In this document: positions 50,677 through 58,909 of the stretch, in pieces
How the letters are laid out: every line of letters begins with the position of its first letter
Position numbering within the stretch: the stretch's first letter is position 1
NCBI RefSeq assembly: GCF_016107395.1
Contig: NZ_JAAIKO010000005.1
Span: 62,001-126,000, forward strand
DNA from: Streptomyces fildesensis
Lineage (GTDB): Bacteria > Actinomycetota > Actinomycetes > Streptomycetales > Streptomycetaceae
DNA: 64,000 bases
Direction of reading: 5' to 3'
Notes under the pieces: model-generated
Databases searched by the model: none
What the model was told of the DNA's origin: nothing
The model's input: the letters and a program-made list of their open reading frames with translations, nothing else
Translations under genes and position numbers: made by a program

Positions 50677-51948
50677 ATGACGGAACGACGTCGGGTCGCG
50701 ATCATCGGGAGCGGGATCGCAGGACTCACGGCCGCATACGTCCTGCGCGGGACGCACGATGTCCTGCTGTTCGAGGCGGACGCCCGGCTCGGCGGCCACG
50801 CCGACACCCACGACGTCGTGGCCGCTGACGGCGGCCGGGCGTTCGCCGTCGACACCGGTTTCATCGTGCACAACCGCCGTACGTACCCGCTGTTGACGCG
50901 GCTCTTCGCCGAACTCGGCGTGGCCACCCAGGAGACCGACATGAGCATGTCGGTGCGCTGCGACGGCTGCGGTCTGGAGTACGCCGGAGCCCGCGGCGCG
51001 GCGGGGCTGTTCGCGCGCCCCGGCAACGCGGCGAACGTCCGCTATCTGCGGCTGCTCGCACAGGTGCCGCGCTTCCACCGGGCGGCCCGCGAACTGCTGG
51101 CACGGCCTGCGGACGGACCGGAGCCGACCCTCGGCGAGTTCCTCGCCGAACGGCGCTTCCCGCCGTACTTCGTCTCGCACTTCATGACGCCGCTGGTCTC
51201 CGCGGTGTGGTCCTGCGGCGCGGAGCAGGCCGCCGGCTATCCCGCCCGCTATCTCTTCCGCTTCCTGGACAACCACGGGATGCTCTCGGTGACCGGGGCG
51301 CCGGCCTGGCGGACCGTCAGCGGCGGCTCGCACGAATACGTCCGGCGGATCGCCAAGCAGGTCACCACGGTGCACACGTCGGCCCCGGTGCACGCGCTCA
51401 CCCGCCGTCCCGGCGGCGTGCGGCTGTGGACCGGCGACGGCGCCGAGCACACCGCGGACGCCGTGGTCGTCGCCGTCCACCCCGATCAGGCGCTGCGGCT
51501 GCTCGCCGACCCGACGCCCGCGGAGTCCGAGGTGCTGGGCGCGTTCTCCTACTCCCGCAATCCGGCGCTGCTGCACACCGACGCCTCCGTGCTGCCCCGG
51601 GCGAGCGGCGCCCGCGGCTGCTGGAACTATCTGCTGCCCTCGTGCGGCGCCACCCCCGACCGGGTCCTGGTGAGCTACGACATGACGCGGCTGCAGCGGC
51701 TCGACACCCCACAGGAGTACGTCGTGACCCTGGGGGGCGAGCGGCTCGTCGACCCGGCCCGGGTCCTGGACCGCATGGACTACGCGCACCCGGTCTTCAC
51801 CACCCGCTCGGTCGCCGCCCAGCGGCGGCTTCCGGAGCTCAACGGCCCGGTCACCACCTTCGCCGGGGCCTACCACGGCTGGGGATTCCACGAGGACGGC
51901 TGCCGCTCGGGAGTCGCGGCGGCCGCGGCGCTGGGGGTCCGGTGGTGA
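50677..51948 (+). CDS. FAD-dependent oxidoreductase of a lipid-modification operon
   Basis: This protein of about 423 residues has the FAD motif GSGIAG near its start and FEADARLGGHADTHDV (amine-oxidase-like/NAD(P)-binding 8). A mid segment PPYFVSHFMTPLVSAVWSC and the end YHGWGFHEDGCRSGVAAA are typical of the protein that accompanies DUF1365 and CFA synthase genes. It is the first gene of four. The ATG at 50677 is preferred over GTG 50674, with the SD GAGGAGGG upstream. Its stop overlaps the DUF1365 start. Confidence 0.9.
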   Translation: MTERRRVAIIGSGIAGLTAAYVLRGTHDVLLFEADARLGGHADTHDVVAADGGRAFAVDTGFIVHNRRTYPLLTRLFAELGVATQETDMSMSVRCDGCGLEYAGARGAAGLFARPGNAANVRYLRLLAQVPRFHRAARELLARPADGPEPTLGEFLAERRFPPYFVSHFMTPLVSAVWSCGAEQAAGYPARYLFRFLDNHGMLSVTGAPAWRTVSGGSHEYVRRIAKQVTTVHTSAPVHALTRRPGGVRLWTGDGAEHTADAVVVAVHPDQALRLLADPTPAESEVLGAFSYSRNPALLHTDASVLPRASGARGCWNYLLPSCGATPDRVLVSYDMTRLQRLDTPQEYVVTLGGERLVDPARVLDRMDYAHPVFTTRSVAAQRRLPELNGPVTTFAGAYHGWGFHEDGCRSGVAAAAALGVRW

Positions 51949-52670
51949 CCGCGGCGCTGTACGAGTGCGTGGTGTCGCACGTGCGCACCGCCCCGCTGCG
52001 GTACTCCTTCCGGCACCGTACGTATCTCTGGCTGGTGGACCTGGACGCGCTGCCCCGGCTGCCGCGCCCGCTGCGCCCGCTGGCCCGTTTCGAGGCCCGT
52101 GACCACTTCGGCGGCACGGCACCGGACATCCGCGCGGGACTCGACCGCTTCCTCGCGGCGGAAGGGGTGGAGCCGCCCGGCGGGCGGGTGCTGATGCTCA
52201 CCGCGGCCCGGGTGTTCGGCCATGTCTTCAACCCGCTGACCGTCTACTGGTGCCACCGCTCCGACGGTTCGACGGCCTGTGTCGTCGCCGAGGTGCACAA
52301 CACCTACGGCGAACGGCACTGCTACCTGCTGCGCCCGGACACCGCGGGCCGGGCCGGTACCGCGAAGGACTTCTACGTCTCGCCGTTCTTCCCGGTGGAC
52401 GGCGAGTACCGCATGCAGCTGCCGGAACCCGGCGCGCGACTCGCTCTGACGGTCCATCTGGAGCGGGCCGGCACCCGGCCGTTCACCGCGACGCTGCGGG
52501 GCGAACGGCGCCCCGCGACCACCGCGGGCCTGCTGCGGACCACCGTGCGGCACCCGTGGTCGACGGCCACCGTGTCCGCGCTCATCCGGATGCACGGCGT
52601 CCTGTTGTACCTGCGCGGCCTGCCCGTGCGGCCCCGTCCCCCGCACCGACCCCAGGAGGGTGTGCAGTGA
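51945..52670 (+). CDS. DUF1365 domain-containing protein
   Basis: This 241-residue protein has the DUF1365 hallmarks: YECVVSHVRTAPLRYSFRHRTYLWLVDLD, VFGHVFNPLTVYWCHRSDG and KDFYVSPFFPVDGEY. Its function is not proven; it is almost always next to a CFA-type synthase and an FAD oxidoreductase. The start is GTG overlapping the previous stop, and its stop overlaps the next start, so translation is coupled. Confidence 0.93.
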   Translation: MTAALYECVVSHVRTAPLRYSFRHRTYLWLVDLDALPRLPRPLRPLARFEARDHFGGTAPDIRAGLDRFLAAEGVEPPGGRVLMLTAARVFGHVFNPLTVYWCHRSDGSTACVVAEVHNTYGERHCYLLRPDTAGRAGTAKDFYVSPFFPVDGEYRMQLPEPGARLALTVHLERAGTRPFTATLRGERRPATTAGLLRTTVRHPWSTATVSALIRMHGVLLYLRGLPVRPRPPHRPQEGVQ

Positions 52671-54028
52671 CTGCCCCCGTTTCCCGTCCGATCCTCTCCC
52701 GTCCGGTCCTTTCCCGTCCGTCGGCGGCCGGTCCGCCGGAGTCCCGTCAGCCCCTGGCCCGCGGCCTGCCGGTGAACCCGGAACTCTGGCCGGACGTCGT
52801 CCGGGTACCCGGCGCTCCGGTCCGCGCGGCCGTCGCCGAGCACCTGGTGCGGCGGGCCGTGGCCCGTCTGCCGCTGCGTCTCGCTCTGCCGGGCCGCGCA
52901 CCGGCCGGGTCGGCGGACCCGGACGCCCCGCTGCTGCGGGTGCACCGGCCCGACGCCTTCTTCGCCCGGATCGCCACGTCGGGACTCGTCGGCTTCGGCG
53001 AGTCGTACATGGCGGGCGAATGGGACTCCGACGACCTGGTGGGGGTGCTGACCGTGCTCGCCTCGCAGGTCGGGTCGCTCGTCCCGGCTCCGCTGCAGCG
53101 GCTGCGCGGCGCGTGGGCACTGCGGCAGCCGTCGGCCCAGCGCAACACGGTCGTGGGGGCGCGTGGCAACATCAGCCGCCACTACGACCTGTCGAACGAC
53201 CTGTTCTCGCTCTTCCTGGACGAGTCGATGACGTATTCGGCGGCTCTGTTCCCGCCGGACGGCGAGCCCGCCGACGTCCGCTCCCCCACCGGGGCCGAGC
53301 CGCTGACCGTCGCCCAGCACCGCAAGATCGACCGGCTGCTGGACCTCGCCGCCGTGCGGCCCGGCACCCGGCTGCTGGAGATCGGCACCGGCTGGGGCGA
53401 GCTGGCGCTGCGGGCCGCGGAACGCGGCGCGGAGGTGGTGACGGTGACCCTGTCGCGGGAGCAGCGCGAGCTGGCCCGGCTGCGGATCCGCGAGGCTGGG
53501 TATGAGGACCGGGTGACGGTGCTGCTGCGGGACTACCGGCAGATCCGCGGTGCGTACGACGCCGTGGTCAGTGTGGAGATGGTCGAGGCGGTCGGCGAGG
53601 AGTTCTGGCCGGTGTACTTCCGTGCGCTGGAGCGGTTCCTGGCGCCCGGCGGACGGATCGCCCTGCAGGCCATCACCATGCCGCACGACCGGCTGCTGGC
53701 CTCCAGGCGCACCTTCACCTGGATCCAGAAGTACATCTTCCCCGGCGGCCTGCTGCCGTCGGTGACCGCCGTCGAGCAGGTCCTGGCCCGCCACACGGGG
53801 TTGCGGATCGCGGAGGACACCGGGTTCGGGCCGCACTACGCCCGGACGCTGGAGCTGTGGCGCGAGCGCTTCACCGAGCGGGCCGCGGAGGTGGCGGAGC
53901 TGGGGTTCGACGAGACCTTCCGCCGGATGTGGACCTTCTACCTGGCCTACTCCGAGGCCGGATTCCGATCCGGTTACCTGGATGTGCGCCAGCTGCTGCT
54001 GGTGCGCGGCGCGGCGGGCACCCTGTGA
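52667..54028 (+). CDS. Cyclopropane-fatty-acyl-phospholipid synthase family methyltransferase
   Basis: This 453-residue SAM-dependent enzyme modifies double bonds of membrane lipid acyl chains. The N-terminal domain has FFARIATSGLVGFGESYMAGEWDSDDL. The core has HYDLSNDLFSLFLDESMTYSAALF, the SAM loop LLEIGTGWGELALRA and YFRALERFLAPGGRIALQAITMP. The first 40 residues are a Pro/Ser-rich tail with three repeats of SRP. It is coupled to the DUF1365 and DUF1295 genes. The exact product (cyclopropane, methyl-branched or furan type) is unknown. Confidence 0.92.
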   Translation: MTAPVSRPILSRPVLSRPSAAGPPESRQPLARGLPVNPELWPDVVRVPGAPVRAAVAEHLVRRAVARLPLRLALPGRAPAGSADPDAPLLRVHRPDAFFARIATSGLVGFGESYMAGEWDSDDLVGVLTVLASQVGSLVPAPLQRLRGAWALRQPSAQRNTVVGARGNISRHYDLSNDLFSLFLDESMTYSAALFPPDGEPADVRSPTGAEPLTVAQHRKIDRLLDLAAVRPGTRLLEIGTGWGELALRAAERGAEVVTVTLSREQRELARLRIREAGYEDRVTVLLRDYRQIRGAYDAVVSVEMVEAVGEEFWPVYFRALERFLAPGGRIALQAITMPHDRLLASRRTFTWIQKYIFPGGLLPSVTAVEQVLARHTGLRIAEDTGFGPHYARTLELWRERFTERAAEVAELGFDETFRRMWTFYLAYSEAGFRSGYLDVRQLLLVRGAAGTL

Positions 54029-54828
54029 ACGATTTTCCGTGGGGCGACTTCGCCACCTGTCTCGCGGCCTCGGCCGGCGCGGCCCTGGCGGTGCTCCTCG
54101 CAGCCTTCGCCGCCGGCGCGGCGAAGGGCCTGCACCGGGTCGTGGACGTGGCCTGGGGAACGGCCTTCGCCGGGGTGGCGGCGGTGTCGTACGCACTGTC
54201 CGCGGGCCACGGCGACGAGGGCCGGCGGCTGTTGGTCCTGATCGCGACGGCGGCATGGGGACTGCGGCTGTCCGTGCACATCGGCCTGCGCGGCTGGGGC
54301 CACGGCGAGGATCCGCGCTACGACCGGCTGCTGTCGCGCGCGCCCGGCAGCCGGAACCTCTACGCGCTGCGCATGGTCTACCTGCTGCAGGCGGTCCTGG
54401 TGTGGGTGGTGTCGCTTCCCGTCCAGTTCGCCATGTACGTGCCCGGCGCGCTCAACGGGTTCGCGTCGGCCGGGGTGGCGCTGTGGCTGGTGGGGTTCTT
54501 CTTCGAGTCCGTCGGCGACTTCCAGCTCGCCCGCTTCAAGCGGGATCCGGCGCACCGCGGCGCGATCATGGACCGGGGGCTGTGGAGCTGGACCCGGCAC
54601 CCCAACTACTTCGGTGACTTCTGCGTCTGGTGGGGGCTGTTCCTGCTCGCCTGCTCGACCCCGCTGGTGGTCGTCACTCTGGTGTCGCCGCTGGTCATGA
54701 GCTTTCTGCTGCTTCGCGGGAGCGGTAAGCCGATGCTGGAACGGCATATGGAGCGCCGCCCGGGATTCGCCGAGTACACCGCTCGTACCAGCGGTTTCTT
54801 CCCCAGGCCGCCACGGCACCGGTCCTGA
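54025..54828 (+). CDS. DUF1295 / steroid 5-alpha-reductase-like membrane protein
   Basis: This 267-residue protein has about six hydrophobic segments and the motif GLWSWTRHPNYFGDFCVWWGLFLLA, the conserved end region of DUF1295 and 5-alpha-reductase/ICMT-like proteins. It likely acts on a membrane lipid, possibly reducing or methylating the product of the preceding synthase; that is inference. The GTG start overlaps the CFA gene stop. Confidence 0.92.
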   Translation: MNDFPWGDFATCLAASAGAALAVLLAAFAAGAAKGLHRVVDVAWGTAFAGVAAVSYALSAGHGDEGRRLLVLIATAAWGLRLSVHIGLRGWGHGEDPRYDRLLSRAPGSRNLYALRMVYLLQAVLVWVVSLPVQFAMYVPGALNGFASAGVALWLVGFFFESVGDFQLARFKRDPAHRGAIMDRGLWSWTRHPNYFGDFCVWWGLFLLACSTPLVVVTLVSPLVMSFLLLRGSGKPMLERHMERRPGFAEYTARTSGFFPRPPRHRS

Positions 54829-54958
54829 CCGGCGACCGGTTCTCCGGCGCCGACACGCTGTGACCGGGTCGACGCCCGGCGGTCCCCCGCGCCGCCGGGC
54901 GCCGATCCAGGCCCCCGTTCCCCGCATGGCCGTGTAGGCCCGGCGGGGGTGCGTTGAG

Positions 54959-54976
54959 TATATTGGCTGAGAGCCA
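54959..54976 (+). promoter_or_regulatory. -10 box and operator-like repeat of a TetR gene
   Basis: TATATT (54959-54964) is a good -10 and is followed by TGGCT-GAG-AGCCA (54964-54976), a perfect 5-bp inverted repeat. The ATG of the TetR gene lies 20 bases downstream with the SD AGGAG. Autoregulation is likely. Confidence 0.5.
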
Positions 54977-54995
54977 GTCAACGCAGGAGTAAAGC

Positions 54996-55649
54996 ATGTC
55001 TCCCCGAAGCGCATCGGTCAATGAAGAGATGCGGCGGCGTTCCCGGGAACGGCTCCTCCAGGCGACGGTGGAACTGATCGAGGAACGCGGCTACGAGGCC
55101 ACCACCCTCGCCGACATCGCCGACCGGGCGGGCACCGCGCGTGGCCTGGTGTCGTACTACTTTCCGGGAAAACGCCAGCTCGTGCAGTCCGCGGTGCACC
55201 GCCTGATGCATCTGGAGCTGGCGGCGGCACTGGAACGGGAGCCGCAGACCGAGGACGGCCAGGAGCGGATGGCGCGGGCCATCGACGCGATTCTGGGCCT
55301 GACCCAGACGCACACGAAATTGATGCGCACGCATATGGCGTCGATCTTGCAGGCCGAGGGTTTCATCCAGTGTTCCGAGCAGCAGCGGCTCGCCGCACTG
55401 CTGCAGGACACGGTCGTGCGGTGGGGCGCGGAGGATCCCGGGACGGAGTACCCGATGATGCGCGCGCTCCTGATGGGCGCGGTGGTCGCGCTCCTGGTGC
55501 CCGGCGTCCCGATGCCGCTGCCGCGGCTGCGGGCCGAGCTGTTCACCAGGTACGGCCTGGACTGGGAACTGGGCGTTCCGCCGCCCGCCGACGCCGGACC
55601 CTTGGCCGCGGCGGACACCCGCCGCCCGGCGCGCTCGCCACTGCCCTGA
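54996..55649 (+). CDS. TetR-family regulator
   Basis: This 217-residue protein has the TetR HTH at about residues 18-62 (RLLQATVELIEERGYEATTLADIADRAGTARGLVSYYFPGKRQLVQSAV) and a helical ligand domain. The target is unknown; the gene follows the lipid operon in the same direction after 167 bp but has its own promoter. The C-terminus is a short Pro/Arg-rich tail. Confidence 0.92.
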   Translation: MSPRSASVNEEMRRRSRERLLQATVELIEERGYEATTLADIADRAGTARGLVSYYFPGKRQLVQSAVHRLMHLELAAALEREPQTEDGQERMARAIDAILGLTQTHTKLMRTHMASILQAEGFIQCSEQQRLAALLQDTVVRWGAEDPGTEYPMMRALLMGAVVALLVPGVPMPLPRLRAELFTRYGLDWELGVPPPADAGPLAAADTRRPARSPLP

Positions 55650-55831
55650 GGGTCCGCCCCTGAGCGGCGAGCTGCGCGCGCCACTCCCGCAACGCACGGG
55701 GATGGCGCATGCTGGGCTTACGACCTGGCGCGCGATGGAGGGCGGATCAGCGAGCGGCGTCATGCGGCTCCGGATCCAAGGCGGAGGAGGGAGGCGACGC
55801 GGAGCGTCGTCGACCGACGACAACGCCTGGG

Positions 55832-55862
55832 GGCCCCTCCCAGCGCTGCTGGGGGAGGGGCC
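55832..55862 (+). repeat. Strong GC-rich hairpin upstream of the ferredoxin reductase gene
   Basis: GGCCCCTCCCAGC (55832-55844) pairs with GCTGGGGGAGGGGCC (55848-55862) with a two-base bulge. It resembles the CTCCCCCAGC-type hairpins scattered between genes in Streptomyces genomes. It lies about 65 bases before the next gene. It may be a terminator or an intergenic palindromic repeat. Confidence 0.5.
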
Positions 55863-55926
55863 GCAGGGCGTCGGGAGCCCGCTCTCCATCGCGCGCCAGG
55901 TCGTCCACGGCGGAAGGAGCCAGCTC

Positions 55927-57267
55927 GTGCTTCGTGTCGCAGTAGTCGGTTCAGGTCCCAGCGGCGTGTATGTGGCCGAGGCGCTGACCCGTCAGACCAC
56001 CGTGCCGGACGTGGCGGTGGATGTCCTCGACCGGCTGCCGTGCCCGTACGGCCTGGTGCGCTACGGAGTGGCGCCGGACCACGAGAAGATCAAGTCCCTG
56101 CAGGGCAATCTGCGGCAGGTGCTGGAGGACCCGCGGGTGCGTTTCCTCGGCAATGTCGAGGTGGGGCCGGCGCTCGGCCCCGAGCAGCTCGGCGAGCTCT
56201 ACCACGCGGTGGTCTACTGCTTCGGCGCCGCCGCCGACCGGCGGCTGGGCGTACCGGGCGAGGATCTGCCCGGCAGTTACTCCGCCACCCGGTTCGTCTC
56301 CTGGTACAGCGCCCACCCGGACGAACCGCCGGAGGAGTTCGCGCTGCTGGCCCGGTCGGCGGTGGTGATCGGGGTCGGCAATGTCGCGGTCGACGTGGCC
56401 CGGGTACTGGCGCGCGGTGCGGACGAGTTGCGGCACACCGACATCCCGCAGTCGGCGCTCACCGCGCTGGACGCCAGCCAGGTCACCGATGTGCACATGG
56501 TGGGGCGGCGTGGTCCTTCACAGGCGAAGTTCACCACCAAGGAGCTGCGCGAGCTGGGCGGGCTGTCCGGCGCCGATGTCATCGTGCACGCCGACGAGTT
56601 GGCGCTCGATCCCGGGTACGCCGACCCTTCCGCGCTGCCCGCCGTGGCCCGTCGCAATGTCGAGGTGCTGCGCGAATGGACCACGCGGGTCCCGGAGGGC
56701 CGGCCGCGCCGGATCCATCTGCGGTTCTTCCTGCGTCCGGCCGGACTCCTCGGTGACGGGCGGGTGTCGGGCGTCCGTTTCGAGCGGACGCTGCCCGACG
56801 GGCTGGGCGGAGTGCGCGGGACGGGGCAGTCGGAGGAGATCGAAGCGCAGCTCGTGCTGCGCTCGGTGGGATATCAGGGCGTGCCGCTGCCCGGTCTGCC
56901 GTTCGACGAACGGCACGCGGTGGTGCCGAACGACGGCGGCCGCGTGCTGCGGGACGGTGTGCCCTCGCCCGGGGAGTACGTCGCCGGCTGGATCAAGCGC
57001 GGGCCGACCGGGGTGATAGGCACCAACCGGCCCTGTGCCAAGCAGACGGTGGCGGCGCTGCTCGAGGACGTACCGCGGTTGCTGGCCAGGTCGCTCCCCC
57101 GCGATCCGCTGGAGGCGCTGCGGTCGGGCGGCGGCGATCCGGTGGCGTGGCCGGGCTGGCTGTCGATCGAGGCCGCGGAGATGGCGCTGGGCCGGTCGCT
57201 CGACCGGGGCACCGTCAAGATCCAGGACTGGGCGGGGCTGCTGGCCGCCGCGCGACTGGCCGCCTGA
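55927..57267 (+). CDS. fprA: FprA-type ferredoxin/adrenodoxin-NADP+ reductase
   Basis: This 446-residue flavoprotein passes electrons between NADPH and ferredoxin. The FAD motif GSGPSG is at 8-13, followed by DRLPCPYGLVRYGVAPDHEKIKSLQ. The NADP site is VIGVGNVAVDVARVLAR, then RRGPSQAKFTTKELREL. The end GWIKRGPTGVIGTNRPCAKQTV is diagnostic. The likely partner is a ferredoxin and P450 located elsewhere. The GTG at 55927 has the SD AAGGAG; an open upstream extension lacks support. Confidence 0.93.
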   Translation: MLRVAVVGSGPSGVYVAEALTRQTTVPDVAVDVLDRLPCPYGLVRYGVAPDHEKIKSLQGNLRQVLEDPRVRFLGNVEVGPALGPEQLGELYHAVVYCFGAAADRRLGVPGEDLPGSYSATRFVSWYSAHPDEPPEEFALLARSAVVIGVGNVAVDVARVLARGADELRHTDIPQSALTALDASQVTDVHMVGRRGPSQAKFTTKELRELGGLSGADVIVHADELALDPGYADPSALPAVARRNVEVLREWTTRVPEGRPRRIHLRFFLRPAGLLGDGRVSGVRFERTLPDGLGGVRGTGQSEEIEAQLVLRSVGYQGVPLPGLPFDERHAVVPNDGGRVLRDGVPSPGEYVAGWIKRGPTGVIGTNRPCAKQTVAALLEDVPRLLARSLPRDPLEALRSGGGDPVAWPGWLSIEAAEMALGRSLDRGTVKIQDWAGLLAAARLAA

Positions 57268-57286
57268 CCCGAACCGGGAGGCGGCC

Positions 57287-57658
57287 TCAACGGGCGGCGG
57301 TCGCTCCTGGGTGGATCCGTTCGCACTGCCCCTCGGCCGCCGCCAGCACCGAGTCCAGGAGGTTGGGGAACAGCGCGTCCAGATCCTCGCGGCGCAGGCC
57401 GCTCATCTTGGACGTGCCCCGGTAGTTCTGCTCGATGACCCCGGCCTCGCGCAGCACCCGGAAGTGGTGCGTGGTGGTGGACTTGCTGACCGGCAGTTCG
57501 ACATCGGAGCAGGCCAGCTCGGTCTCGGCGGCGGCCAGGGTGCGCACCACATGCAGCCGCATGGGGTCGGACAGCGCATGGAGCACGCCTTCGAGGCGGA
57601 TGGCCGTGCGCTCCGGGTGCTCCAGCGCACGGGCGGCGGGGGCGGTCTGCGGTGTCAT
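57287..57658 (-). CDS. ArsR-type winged-helix regulator
   Basis: This 123-residue protein has the ArsR fold: RLEGVLHALSDPMRLHVVRTLAAAE, then VSKSTTTHHFRVLREAGVIEQNYRGTSKMSGL as recognition helix and wing. The only Cys residues are at ELACSD and EGQCERI, so it is not clearly a metal sensor. It is divergent from an old-yellow-enzyme gene with two matching operators between them and is probably its repressor. Confidence 0.92.
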   Translation of the reverse strand: MTPQTAPAARALEHPERTAIRLEGVLHALSDPMRLHVVRTLAAAETELACSDVELPVSKSTTTHHFRVLREAGVIEQNYRGTSKMSGLRREDLDALFPNLLDSVLAAAEGQCERIHPGATAAR

Positions 57659-57668
57659 GCGTCCATAG

Positions 57669-57718
57669 TACGAGTTCTCTCGTAGTTTGACATCCGCCGT
57701 ATTACGATGGCTATCGTA
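57669..57718. promoter_or_regulatory. Two perfect ArsR-type operators
   Basis: TACGAG-TTCT-CTCGTA (57669-57684) and TACGAT-GGCT-ATCGTA (57703-57718) are perfect 6-4-6 palindromes with centres 34 bp apart. The first lies just upstream of the ArsR start and the second over the -10 of the old-yellow-enzyme promoter, so one regulator can shut both genes. Confidence 0.75.
57687..57717 (+). promoter_or_regulatory. Candidate promoter of the old-yellow-enzyme gene
   Basis: TTGACA (57687-57692) and TATCGT (57712-57717) are spaced by 19 bases, slightly long. The -10 lies in the second palindrome. Confidence 0.45.
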
Positions 57719-57768
57719 GAAGGCGTCCGGTGAGTCGATCCGGTGAGCCCTATGACGAGGAGAGCGCC

Positions 57769-58860
57769 ATGAGCGCACTGTTCGAGCCCTACACCTTGCG
57801 GTCCCTGACGATCCCCAACCGCGTCTGGATGGCACCGATGTGCCAGTACAGCGCGGCGGTCGACGGTCCGGAGCAGGGCGTACCGCAGGACTGGCACTTC
57901 GCGCACCTCGCCGCCCGGGCGACCGGTGGCACGGGCCTGATCCTCACCGAGGCGACGGCGGTGAGCCCGGAGGGCCGCATCAGCCCGGCCGACCTCGGGC
58001 TGTGGAACGACCGGCAGCAGGCGGCGTTCGGCCGGATCACCAGCTTCCTCAAGGAGCGGGGCACCGTTCCGGGCATCCAGCTCGCCCACGCCGGACGCAA
58101 GGCGTCGACGGACCGGCCCTGGCGCGGCGGCGGCCCGGTGGGCGCGGAGAACCACGGCTGGCAGCCCGCGGGCCCGAGCCCGGCGCCGTTCGCCGACGGC
58201 CACCCCGTACCGCGGGAGCTGACCGTCGAACAGATCCGGGAGATCACCGAGCGGTTCGCGGACTCGGCCCGGCGGGCGCTCGCGGCCGGCTTCCAGGTCG
58301 TCGAGGTGCACGGCGCGCACGGCTACCTGATCCACGAGTTCCTCTCCCCGCACAGCAACCACCGCACCGACGAGTACGGCGGCAGCTTCGAGAACCGGAT
58401 CCGCCTCGCGCTGGAGGTCGTCGACGCGGTGCGCGCGGTGTGGCCCGCGGAGCTGCCGGTGTTCTTCCGGGTGTCCGCGACTGACTGGCTGACGGAGAAC
58501 GGCACCGGCGAGGGCTGGACCGCGGACGAGACCGTCCGGCTGGCGAAGGAACTGCGCGCCCACGGCGTCGACCTGCTCGACGTCTCGACCGGCGGCAACG
58601 TCCCCAAGGTCCGGATCCCGACCGGCCCCGGCTACCAGGTGTCCTTCGCCGAGCGGGTCAGGACGGAGACCGATCTGCCGGTGGCGGCGGTCGGCATGAT
58701 CACCGATGTCCGGCAGGCCGAGGAGATCATCGCCTCCGGCCGCGCCGACGCCGTCCTGCTCGGCCGCGAACTGCTGCGCGACCCCCACTGGGCGCTGCGC
58801 GCGGCGCGCGAACTGGGCGCGGAATCCCGCGTTCCCGACCAGTACGGATGGGCCATCTGA
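57769..58860 (+). CDS. Old yellow enzyme family NADH:flavin oxidoreductase (YqjM-type)
   Basis: This 363-residue FMN enzyme reduces activated C=C bonds. The N-terminus has MAPMCQYSA with Cys25, the redox-tuning cysteine of the YqjM class. The FMN region is PGIQLAHAGRKAS. The substrate-side motif is VVEVHGAHGYLIHEFLSPHSNHRTDEYGGS. The end is LGRELLRDPHWALRAA. It is controlled by the divergent ArsR gene and probably responds to electrophiles. The SD GAGGAG precedes the ATG. Confidence 0.95.
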   Translation: MSALFEPYTLRSLTIPNRVWMAPMCQYSAAVDGPEQGVPQDWHFAHLAARATGGTGLILTEATAVSPEGRISPADLGLWNDRQQAAFGRITSFLKERGTVPGIQLAHAGRKASTDRPWRGGGPVGAENHGWQPAGPSPAPFADGHPVPRELTVEQIREITERFADSARRALAAGFQVVEVHGAHGYLIHEFLSPHSNHRTDEYGGSFENRIRLALEVVDAVRAVWPAELPVFFRVSATDWLTENGTGEGWTADETVRLAKELRAHGVDLLDVSTGGNVPKVRIPTGPGYQVSFAERVRTETDLPVAAVGMITDVRQAEEIIASGRADAVLLGRELLRDPHWALRAARELGAESRVPDQYGWAI

Positions 58861-58867
58861 GACCCGC

Positions 58868-58903
58868 CCTCCGTCCCCGGTCCGGCCGGTCCGGGGGCGG
58901 AGG
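58868..58903 (+). terminator. Terminator after the old-yellow-enzyme gene
   Basis: CCTCCGTCCCCGG (58868-58880) and CCGGGGGCGGAGG (58891-58903) form a 13-bp stem with one G-T wobble and a 10-base loop, 8 bases past the stop. Confidence 0.7.
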
Positions 58904-58909
58904 ACGGCG

